A stretch of 64,000 nt of DNA from Serinicoccus profundi (GTDB lineage Bacteria; Actinomycetota; Actinomycetes; Actinomycetales; Dermatophilaceae): positions 2,480,001 to 2,544,000 of the forward strand of contig NZ_CP042862.1 in the NCBI RefSeq assembly GCF_008001015.1, read 5' to 3'. Shown here one piece after another: positions 49,628 to 59,300 of the stretch. The stretch's first letter is position 1. Each line of letters begins with the position of its first letter. Both the position numbers and the translations under genes were made by a program. Below the pieces are notes generated by a model, which saw nothing but the letters and a program-made list of their open reading frames with translations, made no database searches and was not told the origin of the DNA.

Positions 49628-50854
49628 ATGATGGGTCGCGTGAGCGAGCAGACCCGCATCAGCACCCGCATCGGATCCATCGCCGAGTCGGCGACCCTGG
49701 CCGTCGACGCCAGGGCCAAGGCCCTCAAGGCACAAGGACGCCCGGTCATCGGCTTCGGCGCCGGCGAGCCGGACTTCCCGACGCCCGACTACATCGTCCA
49801 GGCGGCGGTCGAGGCGTGCACGGACCCGGTGAACCACCGCTACTCCCCCGCCGGCGGCCTCCCCGCCCTCAAGGAGGCGATCGTCGCCAAGACGCGCCGC
49901 GACTCGGGGTATGCCGTGGAGCCCACCAACGTACTCGTCACCAATGGCGGCAAGCAGGCGGTCTACAACACCTTCGCGGCGTTGCTGGACCCGGGCGACG
50001 AGGTCATCCTTCCCACCCCCTACTGGACGACCTACCCCGAGGCGATCCGTCTCGCCGGCGGCTCGCCCGTGGAGGTCTTCGCCGGCGCGGACGCCGAGAC
50101 GGCATACCTCGTGACCGTCGAGCAGCTGGAAGCGGCGCGGACCGAGCACACCAAGGCGCTGCTCTTCTGCTCCCCCTCCAACCCGACCGGCGCGGTCTAT
50201 CCGCCCGAGCAGGTCGAGGCGATCGGCCGCTGGGCGCTGGAGCACGGCATCTGGGTCATCACCGACGAGATCTACGAGCACCTGCTCTACGACGGCGCGC
50301 AGGCCCCGTCCATGCCGGTGCTCGTGCCCGAGCTGGCGGACACGTGCGTCGTCCTCAACGGGGTGGCCAAGACCTACGCGATGACCGGCTGGCGGGTGGG
50401 CTGGATGATCGGCCCCCAGGACGTCATCAAGGCGGCCACCAACCTGCAGAGCCACGCGACCTCCAACGTCGCCAACGTCTCCCAGCGGGCGGCCATCGCG
50501 GCGCTCGAGGGCAGCCTGGACGCCGTGGACGAGATGAAGGTCGCCTTCGACCGGCGGCGCGCCCTCATGGTCGACATGCTCAACGCGATCGAGGGCGTGG
50601 AGTGCCCGGTGCCGCAGGGTGCGTTCTACGCCTACCCCTCGGTCGAGGGGGTGCTGGGCAAGCAGATCCGGGGTCGCACCCCGCAGACCAGCGCCGAGCT
50701 CGCCGCGCTCATCCTGGACGAGGTCGAGGTCGCGGTCGTGCCGGGTGAGGCCTTCGGTCCCAGCGGCTACCTGCGGCTGAGCTATGCCCTCGGCGACGAG
50801 GACCTCGAGGAAGGCGTCGGTCGTATCCAGGCATTGCTGGGCGAGGCCCGCTGA
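49628..50854 (+). CDS. PLP-dependent class I aminotransferase (aspartate aminotransferase-like)
   Basis: About 405 residues of fold-type I aminotransferase. It has [11 protein letters not shown], the cofactor-binding [20 protein letters not shown] and [12 protein letters not shown]. The Schiff-base lysine is in [16 protein letters not shown] and the C-terminal substrate arginine in [10 protein letters not shown]. The set fits the Ib aspartate/prephenate aminotransferases. The start may be ATG 49628/49631 or GTG 49640 ([12 protein letters not shown]). It is downstream of tRNA-Trp on the other strand. Exact amino-acid specificity cannot be told. Confidence 0.92.
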   Translation: MMGRVSEQTRISTRIGSIAESATLAVDARAKALKAQGRPVIGFGAGEPDFPTPDYIVQAAVEACTDPVNHRYSPAGGLPALKEAIVAKTRRDSGYAVEPTNVLVTNGGKQAVYNTFAALLDPGDEVILPTPYWTTYPEAIRLAGGSPVEVFAGADAETAYLVTVEQLEAARTEHTKALLFCSPSNPTGAVYPPEQVEAIGRWALEHGIWVITDEIYEHLLYDGAQAPSMPVLVPELADTCVVLNGVAKTYAMTGWRVGWMIGPQDVIKAATNLQSHATSNVANVSQRAAIAALEGSLDAVDEMKVAFDRRRALMVDMLNAIEGVECPVPQGAFYAYPSVEGVLGKQIRGRTPQTSAELAALILDEVEVAVVPGEAFGPSGYLRLSYALGDEDLEEGVGRIQALLGEAR

Positions 50855-50860
50855 GGACCG

Positions 50861-51556
50861 GTGCGAGCGGCGAGGGGGGTCCTCCTGCTGGGCGTCGTCC
50901 TGACGCTCGGCGGCTGCGAGTCACCCACCCCGCAGGGCGGAACCACGCGTCCAGGCGCGCCCACGTCGACCGACTCCCCGTCGGCCACCGTGGCATCGAC
51001 CCTCGACGCCACGGTGGTGGCGACCGCCGCCCTGCGGGAGGCACCCGACGGCTTCACCCGCGGGGTCGAGGGCGTCCAGGTGTCCTACACGGTCACGAAC
51101 GACGGCAGCGAGCCGATCAAGGTCGCCACGGACCGGGCTCCCGCGCAAGCCGCGTCCGTGGTCGCTGCCCCCGAGGCGGTGTGGACCAGCGCCGGCAGTG
51201 ACGCCGACGTGGTCAGGCTGTCCAAGCAGGTCTTCGGTCTCCCCGACGGCGTCCTGCCCTCCTCCCTCCACCGCGCCGCCAGCGCGACGGTGGAGCCCGG
51301 CTCGAGCACGCAGGACACGGCTTTCGTCCCGCTCCCGCTGCGACCCGAGCTGCCCAACGGGACCGAGACGATGACGGTCACCGAGTTGCCCCTCGGCGAT
51401 CCTGGCGCCGTGCGACGCCTCGAAATCTGCGTGCAGATCGCGCCCGGACCTCCCGTGGGTCAGGACGAGCCCTACGCCTCGACCATCGCCGCCGACGCAC
51501 CGGACACCGCGCTCGCGTGCAGTGATCCGATCGAGCTGCCGGAGGGCGGCAGCTGA
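50861..51556 (+). CDS. Putative lipoprotein, unknown function
   Basis: 231 residues from GTG at 50861. The signal peptide ends in a lipobox LGGC, so it is likely lipidated and attached outside the cytoplasmic membrane. A Thr/Ser/Pro-rich linker follows, then a beta-rich domain of about 170 residues (VQVSYTVTNDGSEPIKVATD) that resembles an Ig-like or DUF4352-like fold only in general terms. It begins 7 bp after the aminotransferase. I do not recognise a function. Confidence 0.72.
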   Translation: MRAARGVLLLGVVLTLGGCESPTPQGGTTRPGAPTSTDSPSATVASTLDATVVATAALREAPDGFTRGVEGVQVSYTVTNDGSEPIKVATDRAPAQAASVVAAPEAVWTSAGSDADVVRLSKQVFGLPDGVLPSSLHRAASATVEPGSSTQDTAFVPLPLRPELPNGTETMTVTELPLGDPGAVRRLEICVQIAPGPPVGQDEPYASTIAADAPDTALACSDPIELPEGGS

Positions 51557-51573
51557 GCGACACGGCGCGATCG

Positions 51574-52536
51574 TCAGGCTTTGCGTTCTCGGGGCACCGA
51601 CGGGAGCCGACCGTCTGCCATCGTGAGGATGCGTCCGGCTGCTGTCATGACCCGGAGAACGTCCACGGCCGGCAATGGCAGGTCGCGTTCGACGTACTGG
51701 TGAAGATGCGGTGGCATCTGCACGGACTGATCCAAGCGCTCAGCCACCAGGAAGGCCACCGCCTCGGCTTCTATCTCGGCACTCTCCGTGCTCGTGGAGC
51801 CGCGTCCCGGCCAGCGGCGCTCGTCCTGGGTACCGATGTGACCGCAGTACACGTGCCCCAGCTCGTGAGCGAGCGTGGTGAGCCTCTCGGTAGCGCTCAG
51901 GTGCTGGTTGACCATCACCTCGTAGTGGACCGGTACGGCCTCGGTCACCGGCCCAGGACGCCACTTCACCTGAACCGCTTGAGTCTGCCTGCCGTCAGTC
52001 GTGCGGGCGCACCCAGCTTGCTGGGACCCCTGCGGCACGACAGCCACACGGACGAAGTCCAGGGGCGCACCGCGAAGGATTCCCTCAAGCGCTCTCTCCA
52101 CGCCGACCATGGTCGGCATGCGGTATGGCGCTTCGATCGCGTCAGGCAAGGTCGGCGCACCCTCCAGGGGCTCGGTCTGGGTGACGTCGTAGACGAACAT
52201 CAGCGGGGCGAACGGTCGCAGAATCACGATCGGCTGAGCGCCTGGGACGATCCGACGCTGATAGCGCTCCTCCCAGGTCTGCGGTGGGAGCACGAATCGA
52301 GCTCCGGGCATCTGTAGTTGGGCATACATCGCGTTGGTCGGGCTGTACTGCTTGAATCTGGCCACCTGCCGAAGCATCTCGGCCAGATCCTTGCTCGAGC
52401 CGTGCTCGAGGGCCTGGTCGATGAGGTACTGGATCGAGGCTTTGGCCTCCTCCAGACTCGGCCCGCCTGCCGCCACCTCCTCCTCGTCGAACGGCAGCTG
52501 CCCGGGCCACTGCAGGGGCAACTCCTGGCGGCTCAC
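51574..52536 (-). CDS. ArdC/ImmA-like zinc metallopeptidase in the restriction operon
   Basis: 320 residues. The N-terminal part (LAEMLRQVARFKQYSPTNAM and the following PQTWEERYQRRI) resembles ArdC-type antirestriction N-domains. The C-terminal half carries a zincin motif TTLAHELGHVYCGH with a downstream Glu-rich ESAEIEAEAVAFLVA, as in ImmA/IrrE (M78) peptidases. ArdC proteins bind single-stranded DNA and shield incoming DNA from restriction; ImmA cleaves repressors. Either fits a control role. The GTG start overlaps the hsdR stop (GTGA), so it is co-translated as the last gene of the operon. Whether it is anti-restriction or regulatory is unknown. Confidence 0.75.
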   Translation of the reverse strand: MSRQELPLQWPGQLPFDEEEVAAGGPSLEEAKASIQYLIDQALEHGSSKDLAEMLRQVARFKQYSPTNAMYAQLQMPGARFVLPPQTWEERYQRRIVPGAQPIVILRPFAPLMFVYDVTQTEPLEGAPTLPDAIEAPYRMPTMVGVERALEGILRGAPLDFVRVAVVPQGSQQAGCARTTDGRQTQAVQVKWRPGPVTEAVPVHYEVMVNQHLSATERLTTLAHELGHVYCGHIGTQDERRWPGRGSTSTESAEIEAEAVAFLVAERLDQSVQMPPHLHQYVERDLPLPAVDVLRVMTAAGRILTMADGRLPSVPRERKA

Positions 52537-55500
52537 GAAGCCTTCCTCTCGGCATACCGCGGCGCCATGGCCTCCATCTGGTCGATCACCAGTCGGATCG
52601 CCTCCGGCTGCTTGTCCGGGGGATACCGATGCAGCACCAGCAGCCGCTTGATCGAGGAGCGCAGTTTGGCGCGGACGTCGTCGCGGACGGTCCAGTCCGT
52701 CTTGATGTCCCGCCGCATGACGGCCAGGAGGTCGCGCGCGATCTTTGCCAGGACGTCGTCCCCCATCACCTCGACCGCCGACTCGTTCTGGGCGACGGCG
52801 TCGTAGAACGCCAGCTCGTCCTCGGAGAGCACGGGGTCGAAGCTCTCACCGCGGCTTGCCTCCGCAGCGACCTCCTTGGCGAGCGCGATCAGCTCGCTGA
52901 TGACCTCAGCAGAGGTGAGCTGCTGGTTGGTGTAGCGGTTCATCAGCTCGGTGATCCGGTCGGAGAAGGCGCGCTGCCGGACCAGGTTGTGCCGACTCAC
53001 CCGGCTCGACTCCGAGGTCAGCATCGCGCGGAGCGCCTCGATCGCCAGGTGGGGGTTCTTGGCGTCCTGCATCTGCGCGACGAAGGATCCATCCAGGTCG
53101 GCCAGGCTCGGGCGCGGTATGCCGGCTGCCTCGTAGATGTCGACGATCTCGCCCGTGGCGGTGGAGGCGGCGACGATGTCGCTGAGAAGGCGATGGATCT
53201 CCTCGGGGATCGGCTCCCCCGCCGCCTGCCGTTGCTCGGCGTCCATCTTGGCCATGTAGACCCGGGTCTCCTGGTAGAACAGGATTTCCCCGCGCAGGTG
53301 CTCCAGCGTCTGGCTGCCCGAGCTGAGCGCCCACGACCGGGCCAGCTCCCCGCTGAGCTCGCGGAAGCGGTCGCCTAGCGTCTTCTCGCCCTCAGGCGCA
53401 TCGTTGCCCGGGGTATGCGGTGAGCGCAGGTAGTTCGCCAGGCCCAGCGCAGCATCCATCCAGGAGCGGCGCACCTGGGGATCGATCCTGTCCCGCCAGG
53501 GGTGGCCTGCGCAGAGCTCGTTCAGCTGCGCGACCAGGGTCTCCGCGAGCGCGGCGGCCTCGTCGATGTTGCGTCCCATCGGCTTGCCGCTCTGGTCCTG
53601 GGCGGAGTACTCGGCCAGCGCCTGGTTGAGGTTCTCGGCCAGCGGCGCGTAGGCGACGAGCAGGCCGTCCTGCTTGCCGCGGAACGTCCGGTTGACCCGC
53701 GCCAGGGTCTGCATGAGCAGCGCACCCTTGAGCGGCCGGTCGAGGTAGAGCGTGTGCAGCGGCTGGGAGTCGTAGCCGGTCAGCATCATGTCCTTGACGA
53801 TGACGATCTCGAGCTCGTCATCGACCTGACGCAGCCTCTCCTTGATGGTGGCGTTCTCGGACTCACGCCGCACGTGCCGGACGATTTGCTCGGGGTCAGG
53901 CGCGTCGCCGCTGTAGACGACCTTGATGCGGCCCTGGTCGAGATCGTCGTGGTGCCACTCCGGGCGCAACCTGATGATCTCCTCATAGAGCGCGGCGCAG
54001 ATGTGCCGCGTTGCCCCGACGATCATGGCCTTTCCGGGTGCCTCGATGAACTGGGCCATCTGGTCGCGCCGCTGCTCCCAGTGCGTCACGATGTCCGCGG
54101 CGAGCGCCTCGATGCGCGCCGGAGCGCCATACACGGCGTTGATGACGGCGACGCTCTTCTCCAGCCGCTCGCGCTCGGCGAGGTCGACACCGACGGTGGC
54201 CTCGTCTGCTGCACGGTCGATGTCCTCCTCGCTCACCTGCTCGGCGAGGCCCATCTGGATGAGTCGGGCCTCGAAGTGGACGGGCACGGTCGCCTCGTCG
54301 GCGACGGCACGGCTCAGGTCGTAGACGTCGATGTAGTCGCCGAACACCGCGCGCGTGTTGCGGTCGGCGAAGGAGATCGGCGTGCCGGTGAAGGCGATCA
54401 GCGTCGCGTTGGGCAGCGCGTCCTTGAGGTGTCGGGCATACCCGTCGAGGTCGTCGTAGTGGCTGCGGTGCGCCTCGTCGACGATGACGATGATGTTGCG
54501 CCGGTCGGACAGCAGGGGGTGGTCGATGCCCGACTGCCGCTCGGCCAGGCTGCGGCCGAACTTCTGCAGCGTGGTGAAGTAGACGCCCCCGGTGACCCTG
54601 CTGGAGACCTCGTCGCGCAGCTGGCTGCGCGTCCGGATGGTCACGGGCTCCTCCGGCAGCAGGTCGCTGCGCTTGAACCCGTCGAAGAGCTGCCCGTCGA
54701 GCTCCTTGCGGTCGGTGATGACGATGACGGTGGGGTTCAGCAGCGCCGGGTGGGTCAGCACCTTGGCGGTGTAGAGCTCCATCTCCATCGACTTGCCGGA
54801 GCCCTGGGTGTGCCAGACCACCCCGGCCTTGCCGTTGCTGCGGACCGCATCGATGGTGTTGCCGACCGCCTTGGTGACGGCGAAGTACTGGTGCGGCTTG
54901 GCGATCCGCTTGGCTAAGCCGGTGTCGCTGTCGTTGTCGAACGCGGTGAAGTCGCGCAGCAGGTGACCGAAACGCTCGGTGTTGAAGACCCCGGCGATCA
55001 GCTGCTCGATGCCGGTGAGGGACGCCTCCTGCCCCGCACCCCCGGCATCGACCACAGGCTGCCCGTCGTCGTCGACGTTCCACGGTGAGAAGTGGTTGAG
55101 CGGGGTGAACGGCGTGCCGTAGCGAGCGGTCAGTCCGTCGCTGGCGACGGTGAGCACGCAGAAGCGGAACGCCATGGGCAGTTCACGCAGGTATGTCGCG
55201 AGCTGGGCGTGGGCGTTGGCGGCACCGACGCGGTGGTTGCCGCCCTTCTTCAGCTCGATGACAGCCACGGGCATGCCGTTGAGGTAGAGCACGATGTCGA
55301 AGCGCCGCTGATAGTCGCCGACGCGGACGGTGACCTGGTTGACCGCGAGGTAGTCGTTGTGGTCGGGGTCGTCGCTCAGCAGGCGGATCGTCGGGTTCTG
55401 CTCCGAGCCGTCGGTGTCGATGTAGGAGATCCCGCGGTAGCCGTGCACCAGATAGCCGTGAATCCGGTGGTTCTCCGTGATCGCGTCCTGGGACTTCGGA

Positions 55501-55733
55501 GCCAGGATGTCAGCCATCGCCTGCTGCAGGTGCTGGGTCGGCACGTCCGGGTTGAGCCTGGTCAGAGCCGCCATCACCCGTGGCTGGATGACCGGATCGT
55601 CCCAGGACTGCCGCTCGCCCGACCCGGGGGCGATATCCACCCCGGACATTGCCTTCCACTCGTACTCCGCCAGCTCCTCGAGCGCGACCTGCTCCCAGGC
55701 GTCCTCGCTGAACCCCACCTCGCGCACCATCAC
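52533..55733 (-). CDS. hsdR: Type I restriction enzyme, R subunit
   Basis: 1066 residues. The N-terminal nuclease domain has the PD-(D/E)XK pattern with Asp in FDIVLYLNG and Glu-x-Lys in VIELKKGG (about 145-170). The SF2 motor follows: Walker A TQGSGKS near 308, DEAH (VDEAHRSH) near 420, and FTGTPIS near 450. A helical C-terminal region binds the methylase. It translocates DNA and cuts unmodified targets with HsdM and HsdS. A GTG at 55733 or ATG at 55730 overlaps the hsdS stop. No disruption is seen. Confidence 0.94.
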   Translation of the reverse strand: MMVREVGFSEDAWEQVALEELAEYEWKAMSGVDIAPGSGERQSWDDPVIQPRVMAALTRLNPDVPTQHLQQAMADILAPKSQDAITENHRIHGYLVHGYRGISYIDTDGSEQNPTIRLLSDDPDHNDYLAVNQVTVRVGDYQRRFDIVLYLNGMPVAVIELKKGGNHRVGAANAHAQLATYLRELPMAFRFCVLTVASDGLTARYGTPFTPLNHFSPWNVDDDGQPVVDAGGAGQEASLTGIEQLIAGVFNTERFGHLLRDFTAFDNDSDTGLAKRIAKPHQYFAVTKAVGNTIDAVRSNGKAGVVWHTQGSGKSMEMELYTAKVLTHPALLNPTVIVITDRKELDGQLFDGFKRSDLLPEEPVTIRTRSQLRDEVSSRVTGGVYFTTLQKFGRSLAERQSGIDHPLLSDRRNIIVIVDEAHRSHYDDLDGYARHLKDALPNATLIAFTGTPISFADRNTRAVFGDYIDVYDLSRAVADEATVPVHFEARLIQMGLAEQVSEEDIDRAADEATVGVDLAERERLEKSVAVINAVYGAPARIEALAADIVTHWEQRRDQMAQFIEAPGKAMIVGATRHICAALYEEIIRLRPEWHHDDLDQGRIKVVYSGDAPDPEQIVRHVRRESENATIKERLRQVDDELEIVIVKDMMLTGYDSQPLHTLYLDRPLKGALLMQTLARVNRTFRGKQDGLLVAYAPLAENLNQALAEYSAQDQSGKPMGRNIDEAAALAETLVAQLNELCAGHPWRDRIDPQVRRSWMDAALGLANYLRSPHTPGNDAPEGEKTLGDRFRELSGELARSWALSSGSQTLEHLRGEILFYQETRVYMAKMDAEQRQAAGEPIPEEIHRLLSDIVAASTATGEIVDIYEAAGIPRPSLADLDGSFVAQMQDAKNPHLAIEALRAMLTSESSRVSRHNLVRQRAFSDRITELMNRYTNQQLTSAEVISELIALAKEVAAEASRGESFDPVLSEDELAFYDAVAQNESAVEVMGDDVLAKIARDLLAVMRRDIKTDWTVRDDVRAKLRSSIKRLLVLHRYPPDKQPEAIRLVIDQMEAMAPRYAERKAS

Positions 55734-56869
55734 ACGACCTCCTCGATCTGCTTCTCGGCGTCCCTCACGGTGACCTTGCCTGACATGAGCAGCGGCAGGA
55801 GCTCGTCACGAGTCTGTGCGAGAGTTGCGCTCTCGCGCCGCGTCGTGTCAATAAGGACGAACAACTGTTTGGCCAGGTCGTCGAAGCGCTGTAGTGCGGC
55901 AGCTCCGGGGATAGAGATCGGGCTGGCGTACGCGCGCTCTCGATTGAGCCCAGGAACGGCGGAGTCTGAGTTCATCTCCTGCAATCCCATCCGCCCGAGT
56001 GCGAAGTAGAGATACACGGACGATAGACCGACGATTGGCTCCACGTAATAGGTCGTATCGATCGGATAGTGCGGCCCCGCCGCCCAATAGACAGCACCTA
56101 CAGTCCCCTTCCTACCCAAGACGACGCCAGCACTATCAACGAGAGACCGATCATGCGTTCCCGTCACTCCGCCGCTGCCGAAGACCTGCACATCGCCAGG
56201 CGTCCGCTCGGCAGCTGGAAGCGACTTGCCATAGTGCAAGATCGCAACATTCCCCAGCGTCGACGACTCGTGAGCACTTCGCGCCGCCTTCAGCCACGAC
56301 GTCTCGGCTAGTCCCAGAGCCGTCACGATGAGGCGGTCGTTGGCGGCGATCTTGTCGTCGAGCGCCCCCAGCACCTCAGCGATGGCCCGCTGCTGCCCGA
56401 GAGGCGGTACCCGCAAAGGCAACTGCCCCAGGATTCGCTGGTTCATTGAGGCCATGGTGGTCCCCGCTGCGTGCTGGATCAGCCAGGCCTTAACATCCTT
56501 CGAGCGGAGCTGATAAGCCATGAATCGCGAGTCGACGGAACTCCCGAACCGAACACGGATCCCATCAGAACCTAAGAAATAGCCGTTCTCCTCAGGCCGC
56601 AACCAAGCCGAGCGGTCAACCGCACCCTTCCGCCCCAAGACGATGTCCCCTTGGATCAGCTGGTACTCGGGAAGCCTGCTGAGCACCTCCGGCCCTACAC
56701 GGGGGGTGCGGGGTCCAACCTGGATGCGCCCGTCTCCTACCTCGCCAACAGAAATGACGGGCACGCCCTGGGCGCGATACTCGTCAGCCTTCAAAACCGT
56801 GCCAAACGGACCGGTCTTGATCGAGCCACCTTCTCTCTCGAGAACCTCGTCAAGCTTCATTTCAACCAC
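55730..56869 (-). CDS. hsdS: Type I restriction enzyme, S (specificity) subunit
   Basis: 379 residues with two target-recognition domains and conserved spacers. Each TRD half shows the S-subunit pattern: GDIVLGRKGAVDRSAWL and later SAGVVLGRKGTVGAVYW. The first half ends LPLRVPPLGQQRAIAEVLGA before a helical spacer, and the second ends with a long helix (LAQTRDELLPLLMSGKVTV). It sets the DNA sequence recognised by the complex. The TRDs are visibly less GC-rich than the surrounding genes, a sign of exchange or recent acquisition. Start GTG 56869 (or ATG 56860) overlaps hsdM. Confidence 0.92.
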   Translation of the reverse strand: MVEMKLDEVLEREGGSIKTGPFGTVLKADEYRAQGVPVISVGEVGDGRIQVGPRTPRVGPEVLSRLPEYQLIQGDIVLGRKGAVDRSAWLRPEENGYFLGSDGIRVRFGSSVDSRFMAYQLRSKDVKAWLIQHAAGTTMASMNQRILGQLPLRVPPLGQQRAIAEVLGALDDKIAANDRLIVTALGLAETSWLKAARSAHESSTLGNVAILHYGKSLPAAERTPGDVQVFGSGGVTGTHDRSLVDSAGVVLGRKGTVGAVYWAAGPHYPIDTTYYVEPIVGLSSVYLYFALGRMGLQEMNSDSAVPGLNRERAYASPISIPGAAALQRFDDLAKQLFVLIDTTRRESATLAQTRDELLPLLMSGKVTVRDAEKQIEEVV

Positions 56870-58496
56870 GAGCCCTCCCCAGTTGCTGGCGCACCGCCCC
56901 CTGGAGGCGGTCGCTCTCTTCGAACTGCTTCAGCAGCTCCTTTGTCAGCCGCTCGATCTTCGCCTCGATCTCTTCGCCGTCGTCTTCGATCTCAGCTGCG
57001 CCGACGTACCGCCCCGGCGTGAGGGCATAATCCGCCGCCTTGATGTCCGCCAGGCTCACCGACGCGCAGAATCCGGGGACGTCGGCGTACTCCAGACCTT
57101 TGCTGACCGCCGATGGGGTGCCGCGCCAGGCGTGGAAGGTGTCCGCGATCCTGGCGATGTCCTCCGGTGTGAACGACCGCTCGGCGCGGTCCACCATGAA
57201 GCCGAGCTCGCGGGCGTCGATGAAGAGCACCTGCCCCTTCCGGTCGACCGAGCCCTGCTCCCCCGGGGCCTTGTCCTTGGCGAAGAACCACAGGCACACC
57301 GGGATACCGGTGCTGCGGAAGAGCTGGGTCGGCAGCGCCACCATGCACGACACCAGGTCGGCCTCGACGATGCGCGCACGCATCTGCCCCTCACCACCGG
57401 AGTTCGACGACATCGAGCCGTTGGCCATGACGACACCGGCCCGACCATCCGCCTTCAGCTTGGACAGGATGTGCTGGATCCAGGCGTAGTTGGCGTTGCC
57501 CGCGGGCGGCACGCCATACCGCCAGCGCGGGTCTTTCTCGATCCGGTGCCAGTCCTTGATGTTGAACGGCGGGTTGGCCATGACGACGTCCATCTCGACG
57601 TCGGCGTGGTAGTCGCGGACGAAGGTGTCACCCCAGCGGCTCCCCAGCCCCTTGTTGTCGATGCCGTGGATGGCGAGGTTCATCTTCGCCATGCGCCACG
57701 TGCGCTCGTTGAACTCCTGCCCGTAGACCACGACGTCCTTGGGGTCGCCGTCGTGCTCGTAGACGAACTTCTCGGTCTGCACGAACATGCCCCCTGATCC
57801 GCAGCACGGGTCGTAGACCCGTCCGGAGGTCGGCTCGATCACTTCGACCAGCACCTTCACGACGCTCGGAGGCGTGTAGAACTCCCCGCCGCGCTTGCCC
57901 TCGGCCTGCGCGAACTTGCCGAGGAAGTATTCGTAGACCTCACCCAGCAGGTCGCGGGCCCGCCCCTCCCCGAGACGCGAGAAGCGCGCGTTGTTGAAGA
58001 GGTCGACGAGCTCCCCGAGGCGCCGCTGGTCGACGCTGTCGCGGTTGAAGACCCTAGGAAGGGTCCCGGCGAGGCTCGGGTTAGCTCCCATGACCAGGTC
58101 CATGGCCTCGTCCAGGAGTTGCCCGATGGTCTTGGCGGGCTCCCCCATCGCGGCGGAGCGGCCCTTGGCATGCTGGGCGAGGTAGGACCAGCGCGCTGTC
58201 CGGGGGACGACGAAGACGCCGTAGCCGTTGTACTCCTCCGGGTCGTCGATGAGCATCGCCACCTGGTCGCCGTCCATCCCCTGCTCGCGCAGGTCGGCCT
58301 CGATCGCGTCGCGTCGCTCCTGGTAGGCATCGGAGACGTACTTCAGGAAGACCAGCCCGAGGATGACGTCCTTGTACTGCGAGGCGTCCATCGAGCCGCG
58401 GAGCTTGTCCGCGGCCTTCCAGAGCGTGTCCTTGAGCTCCTTCATCGTGGACGGCGCCATTGATCCGGCAGCCTCCGTCGTCCTCTTGGGTGGCAT
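56862..58496 (-). CDS. hsdM: Type I restriction enzyme, M (methylase) subunit
   Basis: 544 residues. N6-adenine methyltransferase that modifies the site chosen by HsdS. The N-terminal helical domain (MKELKDTLWKAADKLRGSMD) precedes AdoMet motif I DPCCGSGGMF near 227 and catalytic motif IV NPPF near 306, both intact. The C-terminal region ends in a helical part that contacts S. It starts 3 bp after the AbiEii stop, so it is within the same transcript as the toxin-antitoxin pair. Confidence 0.95.
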   Translation of the reverse strand: MPPKRTTEAAGSMAPSTMKELKDTLWKAADKLRGSMDASQYKDVILGLVFLKYVSDAYQERRDAIEADLREQGMDGDQVAMLIDDPEEYNGYGVFVVPRTARWSYLAQHAKGRSAAMGEPAKTIGQLLDEAMDLVMGANPSLAGTLPRVFNRDSVDQRRLGELVDLFNNARFSRLGEGRARDLLGEVYEYFLGKFAQAEGKRGGEFYTPPSVVKVLVEVIEPTSGRVYDPCCGSGGMFVQTEKFVYEHDGDPKDVVVYGQEFNERTWRMAKMNLAIHGIDNKGLGSRWGDTFVRDYHADVEMDVVMANPPFNIKDWHRIEKDPRWRYGVPPAGNANYAWIQHILSKLKADGRAGVVMANGSMSSNSGGEGQMRARIVEADLVSCMVALPTQLFRSTGIPVCLWFFAKDKAPGEQGSVDRKGQVLFIDARELGFMVDRAERSFTPEDIARIADTFHAWRGTPSAVSKGLEYADVPGFCASVSLADIKAADYALTPGRYVGAAEIEDDGEEIEAKIERLTKELLKQFEESDRLQGAVRQQLGRARG

Positions 58497-58499
58497 GGG

Positions 58500-59300
58500 T
58501 CAGAGTCCTTTCGTGGGGGTGCCGCCGTCGAGGCGGGCGAGCAGGAGGGTGGAGACGCGCTCAGCGGCAACGTCGGGGTCGTAGGCCCGGGGTGTCGAAC
58601 GGATCAGCGGCTTGAGGTCGGAGCGGAAGGTGCGGTCGCGCAGCTTGGCTTGGAGGTTTGCCTCGGCATGGCCCCGCGTCATGCCTGGAGGTCGGTATGG
58701 CGTGAACGCGGCGACGATCTCGCCGGGGTCGAGGCCCAGCACGTCGATCGCCAGCCAGAGGTCGAAGAGGTCGCGACCCTTGCTCCGCTGATAGAGCGCG
58801 CGGATCTTGGTCGCCATCAGCTCCGCCGGCTGGAAGGTCCGCACCCGCGCCTCACCGGACCACCAGGGTGAGCGGACGGCATACGGCAGCAGCAGGTGCG
58901 GCAGGGCCGGGGACCGCTCGAAGGTGTTGACCTCGATCTTGAGACGCAGCGGGATCCCCGTCTGCGCGGTGGTGCGCCACAGGATCTTGGGGTGCTCGCC
59001 GACGCGGGTGCTGACGGTGAAGCCGAGCTCCTCGCCCAGCAGGGTCAGCGCCTGCGTCAGCGGCTTGATCCCCCCTCCCGAGACACGGACGTAGTCGAGA
59101 TCCTCGCTGTAGCGCCACGGCTCGGGCAGGTGCAGCTTGTGCAGTGCTGTGCCCCCGCGGAAGACCAGCTCCGATCCGAGGTAGGGGTCGGCTCCGATCG
59201 CGCAGATGGCGCGGGAGAGCAGCAGGTCCTGCTCCACCTGCTCGCGCGTGGGCCACGGGTGGTCGACACCCCAGGCGGTGACGGCATCGAAAGAGATCAT
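58500..59300 (-). CDS. AbiEii-type nucleotidyltransferase toxin
   Basis: 266 residues. The signatures of the AbiEii/MenT-like family are present: FRGGTALHKLH near 50, the metal-binding acidic SEDLDYV near 66, KIEVNTFER near 125 and ATKIRALYQRSKGRDLFDLW near 163-183. Known members transfer nucleotides to tRNA or similar targets and cause growth arrest or abortive infection. It overlaps AbiEi by ATGA and directly precedes hsdM. All motifs look intact, so it should be active unless neutralised. Confidence 0.88.
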   Translation of the reverse strand: MISFDAVTAWGVDHPWPTREQVEQDLLLSRAICAIGADPYLGSELVFRGGTALHKLHLPEPWRYSEDLDYVRVSGGGIKPLTQALTLLGEELGFTVSTRVGEHPKILWRTTAQTGIPLRLKIEVNTFERSPALPHLLLPYAVRSPWWSGEARVRTFQPAELMATKIRALYQRSKGRDLFDLWLAIDVLGLDPGEIVAAFTPYRPPGMTRGHAEANLQAKLRDRTFRSDLKPLIRSTPRAYDPDVAAERVSTLLLARLDGGTPTKGL

